DNA from: JBAVQS01 sp049694275
GTDB taxonomy: Bacteria > Chloroflexota > Anaerolineae > UBA4142 > SHND01
Assembly (NCBI GenBank): GCA_049694275.1
Contig: JBAVQS010000291.1
Location: forward strand, 1-40,641
Direction: 5' to 3'
Length of the DNA: 40,641 bases
Both the position numbers and the translations under genes were made by a program. Positions 30,432 through 39,507 of the stretch are shown here, one piece after another (within the stretch, counting starts at the first letter, position 1; each line of letters starts with the position of its first letter). Below the pieces are notes generated by a model, which saw only the letters and a list, made by a program, of their open reading frames with translations, was not told where the DNA came from and searched no databases.

Positions 30432-33400
30432 TAACTCCACTCCCCTCGAATGACCTGCAGCTCGCTCTGCGCCCGCGCATATTCCGCTTCGATCCGATCC
30501 AGCAGGTCGGCGATGCCTTCCGTCGAGCCGGTATCGGTGATGTTCTCCGCCTGCTGGCAGAGGGCAGCCATCGGCATGGCGCCGAACTGGGCGCAGTTGG
30601 ATTTCAAGGTATGAACGAAACGGCGCAGGTCCTGGGTCTTGCCGTCGGCCAGCGCCTGACGCGCCTGATTCTGCATCCGTACCGCATCCTTAAAGAACGA
30701 ATCGAGGAGGGTGGGAATCATGATGGGCGCGCGTTTGCCCAGCATCCCTTCCAGGCGTTTAAAAGCGTTCCGGTCGATCACCGGAACAGCGGGCGAAGGT
30801 TCCCCTTCGCGTCCTGCGCCGGTGGGGCTGGCGGCGGAGACGGGCAAGTCGCCGGAGCTTGGAGATTTAGGCATGGGCAGAGTGGCGGGCGCGAGTGGAA
30901 TGGGTTTGAGCGGCCGGCTGGCGGTGAGCGCCCGGATGAGCTCGGGCACGCGGATGGGCTTGCTGACGTAATCGTTCATGCCGGCGGCGAGGCAAAGCTC
31001 ACGGTCGCCGCTCATCGCATTCGCGGTCATGGCAATAATCTGCGGTTGGCGCTCCGCCGGCAAGCGGCTGCGAATCGCGTGCGTCGCCTCCAGCCCATCC
31101 ATCTCGGGCATTTGCATGTCCATCAGCACGACATCGTACGGCTGGCGCTCCAACGCCTGGAGCGCTTCCAGACCGTTTTCGGCGACGTCGGCCTTGTAGC
31201 CGAGTCGTTCGAGAATGAGCAACGCCAACTGTTGATTGATGGCATTGTCCTCGGCGAGCAGGACGCGCAGGGGCCAGCGTTTGCCCAGCTCGGGATCAAA
31301 CTCGGACTGGTCGCTCGGGCGGGATTGCATCGGCACAGGTTGGAGCGATAAAACCTCGGCCAGAGCGTTATAGAGCGCCGACTCCTTGATCGGTTTATTC
31401 AGCAGCGCGACGAATTCGCGATAGCGCGGGTCATCGCCGCGCTGGCCAATCGACGAGAAAAGGACCATCGGCATGTGGACGTGAGCGGGTGGCTGCGCTT
31501 TCACCCTGTCGGGAACCGGCGCGCCGGCGGGATGATCTTCCAGGCGGCGAATCTCGGCGGCCAGGGTGAGTCCATCCATCTCGGGCATTTGCATATCCAG
31601 GATGGCCAGGTCGAAGGAATTCCCACGCGCCAGCCGGGCGAGCGCCTCGCGCGGCGAACCGGTATCCTGGGGCGCCATGTCCCACTTGCGCAACTGCGCA
31701 GACAGGATGTGGCGGTTCGTGTCGTTGTCGTCGACGACGAGAACCCGCTTGCCGCGCAGTTGGTCCAGGTCGGCGGTTACGCGCGGTCGGATGACGAAAT
31801 CGGGCGCCGGCTCCGCCTGGATGGTAAAGTAAAAGCCGGTCCCTTCGCCGACAATGCTGTCGACACACATGATCCCGCCCATGAGCTCGGCGAGCCGTTT
31901 GCTAATTGCCAGCCCCAGGCCGGTCCCGCCATACTTGCGCGTGGTCGAGGCATCCACCTGGCTAAAGGCCTGGAACAACCGCCCGATCCGGTCGGCCGGA
32001 ATGCCGATGCCGGTGTCCTTGACGCTGAACATGTATTCCCATAACTGCCGCGTGTCCGTTCGCGCGGGCATCGCCGTCGCGTTGCCCCCATTGTACGGAC
32101 GGGCCTGGACGGTCAGGACCACCTCGCCCTTTTCGGTGAACTTGACCGCATTGCTCAGGAGGTTGAGGAGCACCTGGCGCAGGCGGGTCACATCGCCGGT
32201 GATCGCCGGCGGGATGCTGTCGTCCATGATATACGCGAGGTCGAGCCCTTTTTCGGAGGCGCGCGGGGCGACGAGATCCAGGGTCGATTCGATACACTCG
32301 CGCAGGTCGAAGGGGGCCAGTTCCAATTCCATCTTGCCCGCTTCGATTTTCGTAAAGTCGAGAATGTCGTTAATGATCGTGAGCAGCGATTCGGCGCTGC
32401 TGCGGATGACCGTGGCAAACTCGCGCTGCGCCGGGACCAGCGGCGAATCAAGCAGGAGGCCGCTCATGCCGATCACCGCATTCATCGGCGTGCGAATTTC
32501 GTGGCTCATCGTCGCGAGGAAAGCGCTCTTGGCCTGGTTGGCGCTGTCTGCTTCCCGGCGCGCCTTTTCGGCCTCCTCAAAGAGCCGCGCATTTTGAATG
32601 GCGATGGCCGCCTGGCGGGCGAGCCCGACGGTAAAGTCGAGGTCGCTCCGGGCAAAGGGACCGTCGAGCTCGCGGTCCCGCCAGAGGACCAAGACGCCGA
32701 GCACCTGTTCCCCGCGCTTGAGCGGCACCACGAGCATCGCTTCCCGTTCTTCGTCTTCTGAGCTGGTGCCCGGCACGTCCGCCGCGCGCGAGTCCTGGAG
32801 GGGGTAATTGACGATCTCGGCCCGGCCGGTCTGGACGACGGCGCCTGTAATGCCTTCCCCCACCCGGCGCTGACTGGCTTTGTAGATTTCGGCGTATTTT
32901 CCCTGCGCGACGACGACCGGGAGTCGCCCGTCCGGTTCGATGAGCCGCAGCACGACATCGCGCGCGTGCAGGATATCCCGCGCGTGCGTGGCGATGCGCT
33001 CAAGCACAGTGCGAAGATCAAGCGACTCCGAGATCTCACGCCCGATGGCCGAGAGGGCCGCCATCTCGCTCGCGCGGCGCTGGGTCTCGTCAAACAGCCG
33101 CGCATTCTCCAGGGCGATGCTCATGCTGCTCGCCAGCGTATTGAGAAGCCGCACCTGCGTCTCGCTGAACGCCTGCTCGCGCTCGACGTTTTGCACGCTG
33201 AGCGAGCCGCGCACCTCGTTATCGACGATGAGCGGCACGAACACGACCGCGCGGGGCATTGCCCCGGCGCGAATCTGGACCCCCAACTGCGCCAGCCCGC
33301 GTTCGGCGTCCTCGTTCAAGAGCAGCGGCTGGCGCGTGCGAATCAGATGCTCGACAACGCCGCTAAAAGGCGCCGATTCGCGCGTGAGACGCTTGCCATA

Positions 33401-36316
33401 TTCCGCGAAATAGGGATAGCGGGCGCGGCGCTCGACCAGGTCATAGAGGCCGATGACGACGATCTGGGCGTCAAAGAGCTCGCGCATCTGCTCGCCCACC
33501 AGATCAAAAATCGCCTGGATGTCCAGTTTGCCGGCCAGGGCTTCCTGGAGGCGATTGATAATGGCGAGCTCGCCGGCGCGTTCCTGCTCGGCCTGAAAGA
33601 GGCGCTGAGTTTCGTCAAACAGACGCGCATTCTCCAGGGCAACGCCCATGCTGGCTGCCAGGGTCGTCAACAAGCGAACATCGGAATCGGTATAGGCGTT
33701 CGGCGTCTCGCTTTGAACGCTGAGAACGCCTTGCACATTCTCGCCCACGAGAATAGGCACGCCCAGGTAGGACTCGGTAATGCGGACGGCAATACGCGCC
33801 CCGTTGTCCATCTGCTCTTGCGCCGTGCGCAGGTAGAGGGGGCGACCGGACTGGAGGACGATGGAGGTGAGCCCATCGCCCATCCGTTGCGGGCGCACTT
33901 CCACCTGCCGGTCCAGGTGCCGGTAATAGGGGAAATGAATCAGGTCCGCTCCGGAACTTGAATCGCGCAACGCGATATAGAGGACTGGCGCATCCAGGAC
34001 CTCGCGAATCTTGTTGCCGACGAGTTCGACGATGGCTCGAAAATCCAGTTTGGATGCCAGGCTCTGTTGCACGCTGTTGACGATGGCCAACTCGGCCGCG
34101 CGCTGCTGGGTCTCGCCGAGCAAGCGTTTCGTTTCGGCAAAGAGCCGCGCATTCTCGATGGCGTTGCTAATCTGGCCGACGATGGTTTCGGCCAGCCGGA
34201 CTTCGTCGGGGGTAAAGACCCGGTCCGGTTGAACCGCGTCGGTCCCGAATGTGCCGATCACGCCGTTCGGCCCGACCACCGGGGTAATCAGCAAACACGC
34301 AGTCCCGCGCTCTTGCATAATCTTTTGGGTCGCCGCGTTGTGCAACGGCGAATGCTGTGCGTCGGCGACGACAATAGACTGGCGGGTTTCAAAGACCTGT
34401 TCAGAAGCCGGGTTCCCCTCCGTCAGGATTTTGATGCCGACGGTGCTGGGCTCGCCCAGTTTCGAAGCAAAGGCGACGACCTCGAGCTCGGTCTGGGCGG
34501 GGGTGAGCATGGCGACCCCGCAGCTGCGTGCGTCGAGTTGGTCGATAATTTCTCGGGCGGCGATCTCGAGGATTTGCCGGACGTCGAGCAGGGAGCTGGC
34601 GGCCTGCGCCACCAGGTTGAGCGAGGAGAGATACCGGGTCTGCTTTTCGGCTTGCTGCCGGGCGGCCAGTTCACTGTTGAACAGTTGCGCTTTTTCGAGC
34701 GCGACGTTCATTGCAGAGGCAAAGGTAGTCAGCAGGTGGACATCCGATTCGCTAAAGGCATTCTCGTGTTCCAGGTTTTGCAGCGAGAGGGATCCTTTGA
34801 CCTCGTCTCCGATGAGGAGTGGAACGTAGAGCGCAGATTGGGGAATGCCCAACCCCGGAATGGGCTCGATCTCCATTTCCGTGAAACGTTGGGCGACATC
34901 CTGATTGATGAGGAGCAACTGCCGGGTCTCGATCAAGCGCTGGGCAATTGCGCCATAGCGCGCCGGTTCCGGGTAGAGCCGGCGCCCCTTTTGCCTGACG
35001 TAGCGAAATAGCGTCAAGCCGGTGGCGCGGTCATACGTGGAGATCAAGACAACCTGTACGCCAAAGAGGGCCTGAATCTTGTCGCCGACGAGATTATAGA
35101 TGGCTTGCGCGTCGAGCTGCGTGGACAGTCCCTGCTGCACGCTGTTGATTACGGCCAGTTCGGCCGCGCGCTGAGCGGTCTCGGAGAGCAAGCGCTGCGT
35201 CTCGTCGAGCAGGCGCGCATTCTCCAGGGCCACGCCCACGCTGTGGGCCAGGGTAATCAGCAGGCGGACGTCGGAATCGGAATAGGCGTGCTGTTTAAAG
35301 CTCTGGACACTCAGCACGCCCACCGCATCATCGCCCACCATAATCGGCACCCCGAGGTACGACTCGGCCGGAATATCGTCCATGCGGGCGCCATGGTCCA
35401 TGAGCTCTTGCGCCGTAGGAAGGTAGAGCGGTTGCCTGGATTTTAGAATCCGGGAGGTCAGGCCCTGGCCGTATGGAAGCGGCATGTCCGGCACGGGGCG
35501 AGCGCCTTCCCGGTAATAAGGAAAGTGGATCAGAGCGCTGCCGGGTGTGTGCAGAGCAATATAGACGACGGCCGGCGAGTCGAGCACTTCGCGGATCTTG
35601 TCGCCGATCAATTCGACAGTGGACTTGAAATCCAACTTGAGCGCGAGGCTCCGCTGAACGCTGTTCACGATCTCGAGTTCGGCGGCCCGCTGCTGTTCAG
35701 CTTTGAACAGGCGCTGGGTCTCGTCGAACAGGCGCGCGTTTTCCAGCGCCGCGCCCAGGCTCGCGGCCAGGGTGGTGAGCAGGCGAATATCGGAATCGAT
35801 ATACGCATTCTTTTTATAACTCTGCACGCTCAACACGCCGAGCGCATTGTCGCCGACGATGATCGGAACGCCCAGGTACGACTCGGTATTGACGCCATCT
35901 ACCAACGAGCCGGCGGCATCCGCTTCTTGCTGGGTGCCAAGGAACACCGGTTGACGCGAGGTCAGAACCCGCGAGGTGAGCCCGTTTCCCAGTTTGATCG
36001 GCGGCAATTGAATGTGCTGGTCTCGATCGCGGTAATAGGGGAATTGAATCTGCCCGGTCTCGGGATCGTACAGCGCGATGTACACGGCAGGGGCGTCGAG
36101 CACCGCGCGAATCTTGTCGCCGACCAGTTCGACGATGGAAGGGAAAGCAAGCTTGAGGGCAAGGCCCTGCTGGATGCTGTTGACGACCGCGAGTTCGGCG
36201 GCGCGCTGCCGGCTCTCTTGCTCTAACTCGGCGTTGCGTTGACGCAGCGCCTGGAGATCGGGCGAGTCGCCGGTCAAAGCGGGAATGTTCACGGATTCAT
36301 TCGTCGGTTCGGTCAT
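30431..36316 (-). CDS. Seven-GAF hybrid histidine kinase with two receivers and HPt
   Basis: A protein of about 1960 residues with no membrane helix. Seven GAF domains lie at roughly 45-200, 215-375, 388-548, 565-728, 743-905, 915-1080 and 1085-1250, each ending in a variant of LENARLFDETQRL. Then come HisKA with phospho-His near 1272 (SHEIRTPMN), HATPase (NLLSNAVKF, DTGIGI, GGTGLGLAIS), a receiver with Asp near 1574, a second receiver with Asp near 1733 (both DMQMPEMDG), and an HPt domain with His near 1902 (FVHTLKSNCAQFGA). GAFs 1, 2 and 5 are the most alike and look like recent duplicates. It should run a full phosphorelay ending on the co-translated regulator. ATG 36316 is used; a GTG sits one codon upstream. 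No good ribosome site is seen, and the APC-like gene ends 63 bases before it. Confidence 0.95.
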   Translation of the reverse strand: MTEPTNESVNIPALTGDSPDLQALRQRNAELEQESRQRAAELAVVNSIQQGLALKLAFPSIVELVGDKIRAVLDAPAVYIALYDPETGQIQFPYYRDRDQHIQLPPIKLGNGLTSRVLTSRQPVFLGTQQEADAAGSLVDGVNTESYLGVPIIVGDNALGVLSVQSYKKNAYIDSDIRLLTTLAASLGAALENARLFDETQRLFKAEQQRAAELEIVNSVQRSLALKLDFKSTVELIGDKIREVLDSPAVVYIALHTPGSALIHFPYYREGARPVPDMPLPYGQGLTSRILKSRQPLYLPTAQELMDHGARMDDIPAESYLGVPIMVGDDAVGVLSVQSFKQHAYSDSDVRLLITLAHSVGVALENARLLDETQRLLSETAQRAAELAVINSVQQGLSTQLDAQAIYNLVGDKIQALFGVQVVLISTYDRATGLTLFRYVRQKGRRLYPEPARYGAIAQRLIETRQLLLINQDVAQRFTEMEIEPIPGLGIPQSALYVPLLIGDEVKGSLSLQNLEHENAFSESDVHLLTTFASAMNVALEKAQLFNSELAARQQAEKQTRYLSSLNLVAQAASSLLDVRQILEIAAREIIDQLDARSCGVAMLTPAQTELEVVAFASKLGEPSTVGIKILTEGNPASEQVFETRQSIVVADAQHSPLHNAATQKIMQERGTACLLITPVVGPNGVIGTFGTDAVQPDRVFTPDEVRLAETIVGQISNAIENARLFAETKRLLGETQQRAAELAIVNSVQQSLASKLDFRAIVELVGNKIREVLDAPVLYIALRDSSSGADLIHFPYYRHLDRQVEVRPQRMGDGLTSIVLQSGRPLYLRTAQEQMDNGARIAVRITESYLGVPILVGENVQGVLSVQSETPNAYTDSDVRLLTTLAASMGVALENARLFDETQRLFQAEQERAGELAIINRLQEALAGKLDIQAIFDLVGEQMRELFDAQIVVIGLYDLVERRARYPYFAEYGKRLTRESAPFSGVVEHLIRTRQPLLLNEDAERGLAQLGVQIRAGAMPRAVVFVPLIVDNEVRGSLSVQNVEREQAFSETQVRLLNTLASSMSIALENARLFDETQRRASEMAALSAIGREISESLDLRTVLERIATHARDILHARDVVLRLIEPDGRLPVVVAQGKYAEIYKASQRRVGEGITGAVVQTGRAEIVNYPLQDSRAADVPGTSSEDEEREAMLVVPLKRGEQVLGVLVLWRDRELDGPFARSDLDFTVGLARQAAIAIQNARLFEEAEKARREADSANQAKSAFLATMSHEIRTPMNAVIGMSGLLLDSPLVPAQREFATVIRSSAESLLTIINDILDFTKIEAGKMELELAPFDLRECIESTLDLVAPRASEKGLDLAYIMDDSIPPAITGDVTRLRQVLLNLLSNAVKFTEKGEVVLTVQARPYNGGNATAMPARTDTRQLWEYMFSVKDTGIGIPADRIGRLFQAFSQVDASTTRKYGGTGLGLAISKRLAELMGGIMCVDSIVGEGTGFYFTIQAEPAPDFVIRPRVTADLDQLRGKRVLVVDDNDTNRHILSAQLRKWDMAPQDTGSPREALARLARGNSFDLAILDMQMPEMDGLTLAAEIRRLEDHPAGAPVPDRVKAQPPAHVHMPMVLFSSIGQRGDDPRYREFVALLNKPIKESALYNALAEVLSLQPVPMQSRPSDQSEFDPELGKRWPLRVLLAEDNAINQQLALLILERLGYKADVAENGLEALQALERQPYDVVLMDMQMPEMDGLEATHAIRSRLPAERQPQIIAMTANAMSGDRELCLAAGMNDYVSKPIRVPELIRALTASRPLKPIPLAPATLPMPKSPSSGDLPVSAASPTGAGREGEPSPAVPVIDRNAFKRLEGMLGKRAPIMIPTLLDSFFKDAVRMQNQARQALADGKTQDLRRFVHTLKSNCAQFGAMPMAALCQQAENITDTGSTEGIADLLDRIEAEYARAQSELQVIRGEWS

Positions 36317-36379
36317 CACTAGAAATCACGTTTCAAACAGGTTCCAGAGTGTGTTCTATTGTACCACATCTCAAGCGCT

Positions 36380-38554
36380 TTACCCACCCAGAATAATCCG
36401 CGCTTGCTTGAGCGCGCCGCCCAGCGCAGCCCGTCCTTCACCGGTGGCCGGATCGAGCGTGACCGGGCGCCAACTCCCACTGTCGTCAATCTCGACGCGG
36501 GCGGCAAGGCCTCGGGACCCGCCGCCCGCCGTGAGCCGGTGCACCCAGACCTTGAGCTCGCGCGCACCGGTCGCGGGGAATGTCAGGTGTGCGCTTTGCA
36601 GAGCGGCGAAGGCGCGAATTTCGCCCGTCGCCCCATGACCAGGTTCCGTGCGATTGCCATAGTCGAGTTGGAGCTGTGAGTTCAGGGGCGCGCCGTTTTC
36701 GGTAAAGACGAATGAGGCCGGGCCATCGCCGCTCTGGTCATCCCGCAGTTCAATCACGAGGCGGGGGCGCAGCGCCCCGCCTCGCAAGGTCTGGATGGTC
36801 ACGCCCAGAATAACCAGAAAGACCGCGAGCGCAAACCCGCGGCTCACCGGAGAGTCAAAGATGAACAAGCCATACGCCAGGATGATGCCGAGGAAAAACA
36901 GATAGACGAGGGTCAAGAGAATCGGGTTCCCGAGCACGCGATAAACGGCGCCCGGCGCATAGTCGCCCTTGTGCCGGGTCGCGACAAGCAGGAGAACGGG
37001 AAAGACGCCGCTCAACGTGGGGAGCGCCATGGCGCCCAGAATTCCCAGAAGGCTGGCAAATGAACCGGTGCCTGTAAGGGTCAGCCATTCGGCCACAACA
37101 AAGACGCCGACAACCGGACTGATGGCCAGCCAAAAGCGGCTATCTCGGCCGAGTAGCAGCGGCTTGCCCCCCGGCAGGCGTTCCCGCACCAGGTAATACA
37201 GTCCAAGCGCCACCTGAACGCTGGAGAGTCCCAGGCTGAGGATCACGAGGACTGACCCAATCACCAGCACGATGGGCCCCACAATCGCGGCCAAGGGATC
37301 CAGGACGGTGCTCGTGGCGCTGGCCAGGGTTTGAGAATCGAGCACACCGTTGACGATGACGATCCAGCCAATGGCAATGAGCATCACGGCGACGATGGCG
37401 GCGGCGCTCCCCCTGATCCAGGCGCGCCCGGTCGGATCGCGGCGGAGAACTACCGGTGCATAGCTGGCAACCAGAAAGTGAGAGAAATACGTTGAAAGCA
37501 AAATGCCAGGGTTGAAAAGTCCTGATGCGACCAACGAGATTGCACCGAGTGAGATCCCCTTGAAATAGGGCAAAGCCAGCAATGGGATGAGGAACAGGCA
37601 GACGAGGCTGATCAAGACAACGCTCAGCGTAAAGGTAACGGTTGCATTGAGTGACCCGCGCCACAGGAAATACAAACAGACGCCAAAGATTGCCGCTACC
37701 CAAAGGCTCGGCGGCAGATGCGTCGCCCCATCCAGTGTTCCTGCAATACCGATAAAGAAAATGATCAGGACAAAAAAGTTGTTGACCGTAAGGGTGACAC
37801 TCAAGAGAACCGAGCTGGCATGGCCCAGATATTCCTGGACTAGCTGGCCAAGAAAGCCTAGCCCGAACCGTCCGGTTCCGGTGCGCGCCACTGCCTCGGC
37901 GAGCGCGGCGACGGTAAAAAGGTTGAACAGCCCGAACAAGATCAAGAGCAAAATGCCGGTGAGCGGCGTGACGCCGGCGAGAGCGATTGGCATGCCGAGC
38001 AAGCCCACGGTGCCCGGCAGTGTCAGCGCAAAGGCCAGCCAGAAAGGGGGGAGCACGTCGATGCGGCGGGCGAGGGCGTTCCAGCCCCAATGCACGCGCT
38101 CCCCCGCGCCGGCGCTCTGGGTATAGAGGCTGGAGAGCGGCTGGCCATAAAGGCGCTCATATGCCTGCGCGACCGCGGGAGTATCCAGCGCTAACGCCGC
38201 GCGCAGGTTGGGGACCTGCTCCTGAACCAGTGCATATTTCTGGCCGATCAGGCGCGCGAGCCCGGCGCGCGTGTTGGCGTCGCCGGCATCCGGCAAGAGG
38301 GGTTGCCATTGAGGCGCATACCGTTCCAGGTCCTGGACCGAGATGAAGGTCGAGACATCGCGGCCTTGCGACAGCGCGCCGAGAAACGCCTTTTCGCGCT
38401 CGGCGAACGCGGCAGGCGTGAGATAGAGCGCCGCGGCGCGGCGGCCCTGTTCGACCAGGTGCGCCGTCCGGCTCTCGACGGCAAAGAGTAGGGTGCTGGC
38501 GCGCCGCCCCGGGAACCCGTCGGATAACTCATCCCGAGAGAAGAAAGATGGCAT
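36380..38554 (-). CDS. APC-fold membrane protein with extra soluble domains
   Basis: A 724-residue protein in three parts. Residues 1 to about 165 are soluble and helical (RASTLLFAVESRTAHLVEQ, VQDLERYAPQWQPLLPD, LIGQKYALVQEQVPNLRAAL). Residues about 168-590 hold eleven or twelve helices resembling amino-acid/polyamine/organocation permeases, including PGTVGLLGMPIALAG in helix 1 and YFSHFLVASYAPVVLRRDP mid-protein. Residues about 597-724 form a beta-rich cytosolic or exposed domain. From memory, proteins with this N-terminal domain occur in cyanobacteria near MinD-like ATPases. It starts six bases after the MinD-like gene and is followed by the hybrid kinase, suggesting it works as a transporter-type sensor feeding the kinase. 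The substrate is unknown. Confidence 0.75.
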   Translation of the reverse strand: MPSFFSRDELSDGFPGRRASTLLFAVESRTAHLVEQGRRAAALYLTPAAFAEREKAFLGALSQGRDVSTFISVQDLERYAPQWQPLLPDAGDANTRAGLARLIGQKYALVQEQVPNLRAALALDTPAVAQAYERLYGQPLSSLYTQSAGAGERVHWGWNALARRIDVLPPFWLAFALTLPGTVGLLGMPIALAGVTPLTGILLLILFGLFNLFTVAALAEAVARTGTGRFGLGFLGQLVQEYLGHASSVLLSVTLTVNNFFVLIIFFIGIAGTLDGATHLPPSLWVAAIFGVCLYFLWRGSLNATVTFTLSVVLISLVCLFLIPLLALPYFKGISLGAISLVASGLFNPGILLSTYFSHFLVASYAPVVLRRDPTGRAWIRGSAAAIVAVMLIAIGWIVIVNGVLDSQTLASATSTVLDPLAAIVGPIVLVIGSVLVILSLGLSSVQVALGLYYLVRERLPGGKPLLLGRDSRFWLAISPVVGVFVVAEWLTLTGTGSFASLLGILGAMALPTLSGVFPVLLLVATRHKGDYAPGAVYRVLGNPILLTLVYLFFLGIILAYGLFIFDSPVSRGFALAVFLVILGVTIQTLRGGALRPRLVIELRDDQSGDGPASFVFTENGAPLNSQLQLDYGNRTEPGHGATGEIRAFAALQSAHLTFPATGARELKVWVHRLTAGGGSRGLAARVEIDDSGSWRPVTLDPATGEGRAALGGALKQARIILGG

Positions 38555-38560
38555 CTTGGC

Positions 38561-39313
38561 TCAGAGCAGCGAGCTCGCGATCCGGCGATACAGCGCCGTG
38601 AGGGGATGATCGGGATAGCGCATGGCGAATATGCCGGCGCTGGCCAGGTTCATCATCTCGTCGGAATGGGGGAGCACGGCTGCGACCGGAACGCCATAGG
38701 TCTGTTCGACCTTGGCCTGAACGACCGCAATGTCGAGCGCGGGCGGGGTCTTGTTGACAATCAGCATGATATGCGGGACCTGGAGCTCGTTCGCCACCTG
38801 GACGGTAATGCCCGTTCCCTCGTAATCCTGCTGGTCGGGACGCATGATGATGATGAGCAGGTGCGAAATGACAAGTGAAAGGAGCGTCTCTTCGTTGAGG
38901 CCGGGGTGCGTATCGATGAGGAGCGTGTCAAGGTTGAGGTCGTTGAGCAATTGACGCATGCCGCGGGTAAAGCGCTGGGCATCATATCCTTCGCGCAGGA
39001 TGCGGGTGATCTCGCCCGGCTTGACGCTGGAGGGAATCAAAAAGATTTTACCGGGAACGGGAGCGCCGAGATTCAAAGTGACATCCACGGCGACCTCATT
39101 GATCTCGCGGCCATGCCACAAATAATCGTTCAGGGAGCATGAGATCGCATTGCCAGCGAGGCCAAAGAGGACATGAATACCGGGCGACTGGATGTCGGCG
39201 TCGATGACGCCAACGCGCTGCCCGTGTGACGCCAGGATGGCGGCAATATTCGCCACGGCGTTGGATTTGCCTGTTCCGCCACGGAACGAATGGATCGAAA
39301 TAATTCTAGCCAC
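38561..39313 (-). CDS. MinD/ParA-like ATPase
   Basis: A 250-residue P-loop ATPase of the SIMIBI ParA/MinD class. The deviant Walker A reads SFRGGTGKSN (9-18), with arginine at position 11 where MinD and ParA have the signature lysine. Walker A' is VIDADIQSPG, and Walker B is LLIDTHPGLNEETL with Asp134. The RPDQQDYEGTG and LPHSDEMMNLASAGIFA segments resemble, from memory, a conserved cyanobacterial MinD-like group. No clear amphipathic membrane-targeting helix is seen at the C-terminus. The frame extends upstream to 39484, but GTG 39313 is chosen because GAGG sits six bases before it and the domain begins there. It is first in the operon with the APC-like protein, hybrid kinase and regulator. 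It may position that complex at the membrane. Confidence 0.88.
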   Translation of the reverse strand: MARIISIHSFRGGTGKSNAVANIAAILASHGQRVGVIDADIQSPGIHVLFGLAGNAISCSLNDYLWHGREINEVAVDVTLNLGAPVPGKIFLIPSSVKPGEITRILREGYDAQRFTRGMRQLLNDLNLDTLLIDTHPGLNEETLLSLVISHLLIIIMRPDQQDYEGTGITVQVANELQVPHIMLIVNKTPPALDIAVVQAKVEQTYGVPVAAVLPHSDEMMNLASAGIFAMRYPDHPLTALYRRIASSLL

Positions 39314-39377
39314 GATGATCCTCAAGGGCGCTGCTCGCAAAGGAGGGCCCGACGGTCTGTAGAGTGTGACGGCCCGA

Positions 39378-39406
39378 ATTATAGTAGAAACGGCGAACTG
39401 TGTCCA
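39378..39406 (-). promoter_or_regulatory. Promoter of the MinD-APC-kinase-regulator operon
   Basis: TGGACA (39406-39401) and a consensus TATAAT (39383-39378) with a 17-base spacer on the minus strand. Predicted start of transcription is near 39371, 57 bases before the GTG. No operator-like repeat overlaps it, so expression may be constitutive. Confidence 0.8.
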
Positions 39407-39434
39407 TAGGCCGGCAGTTTGCATTGCGCAAACG

Positions 39435-39475
39435 AAAAGCTGCCGCCGGCGACAATCCCGGCAGCAGCTTTTTTT
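39435..39475. terminator. Terminator after the Erf/Rad52-like gene
   Basis: A 15-bp stem with one mismatch (AAAAGCTGCCGCCGG / CCGGCAGCAGCTTTT) and an 8-base loop. T-rich sequence lies on both strands (seven T on plus, TTTTCGTTT on minus). It separates the Erf-like gene from the MinD operon promoter. Confidence 0.8.
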
Positions 39476-39507
39476 GATTCTCATGCGCCAAACCGTACTG
39501 GACGGCG

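Noticed and set aside
30431..36316. Phytochrome-like bilin binding by one of the GAF domains
   Set aside because: No GAF shows the conserved cysteine-histidine pair or DXCF-type motif; the few cysteines (in GAF 4) are in core strands.
39314..39484. Upstream extension of the MinD-like frame to an ATG at 39484
   Set aside because: It crosses the TATAAT promoter and the terminator hairpin; family start and GAGG fit GTG 39313.
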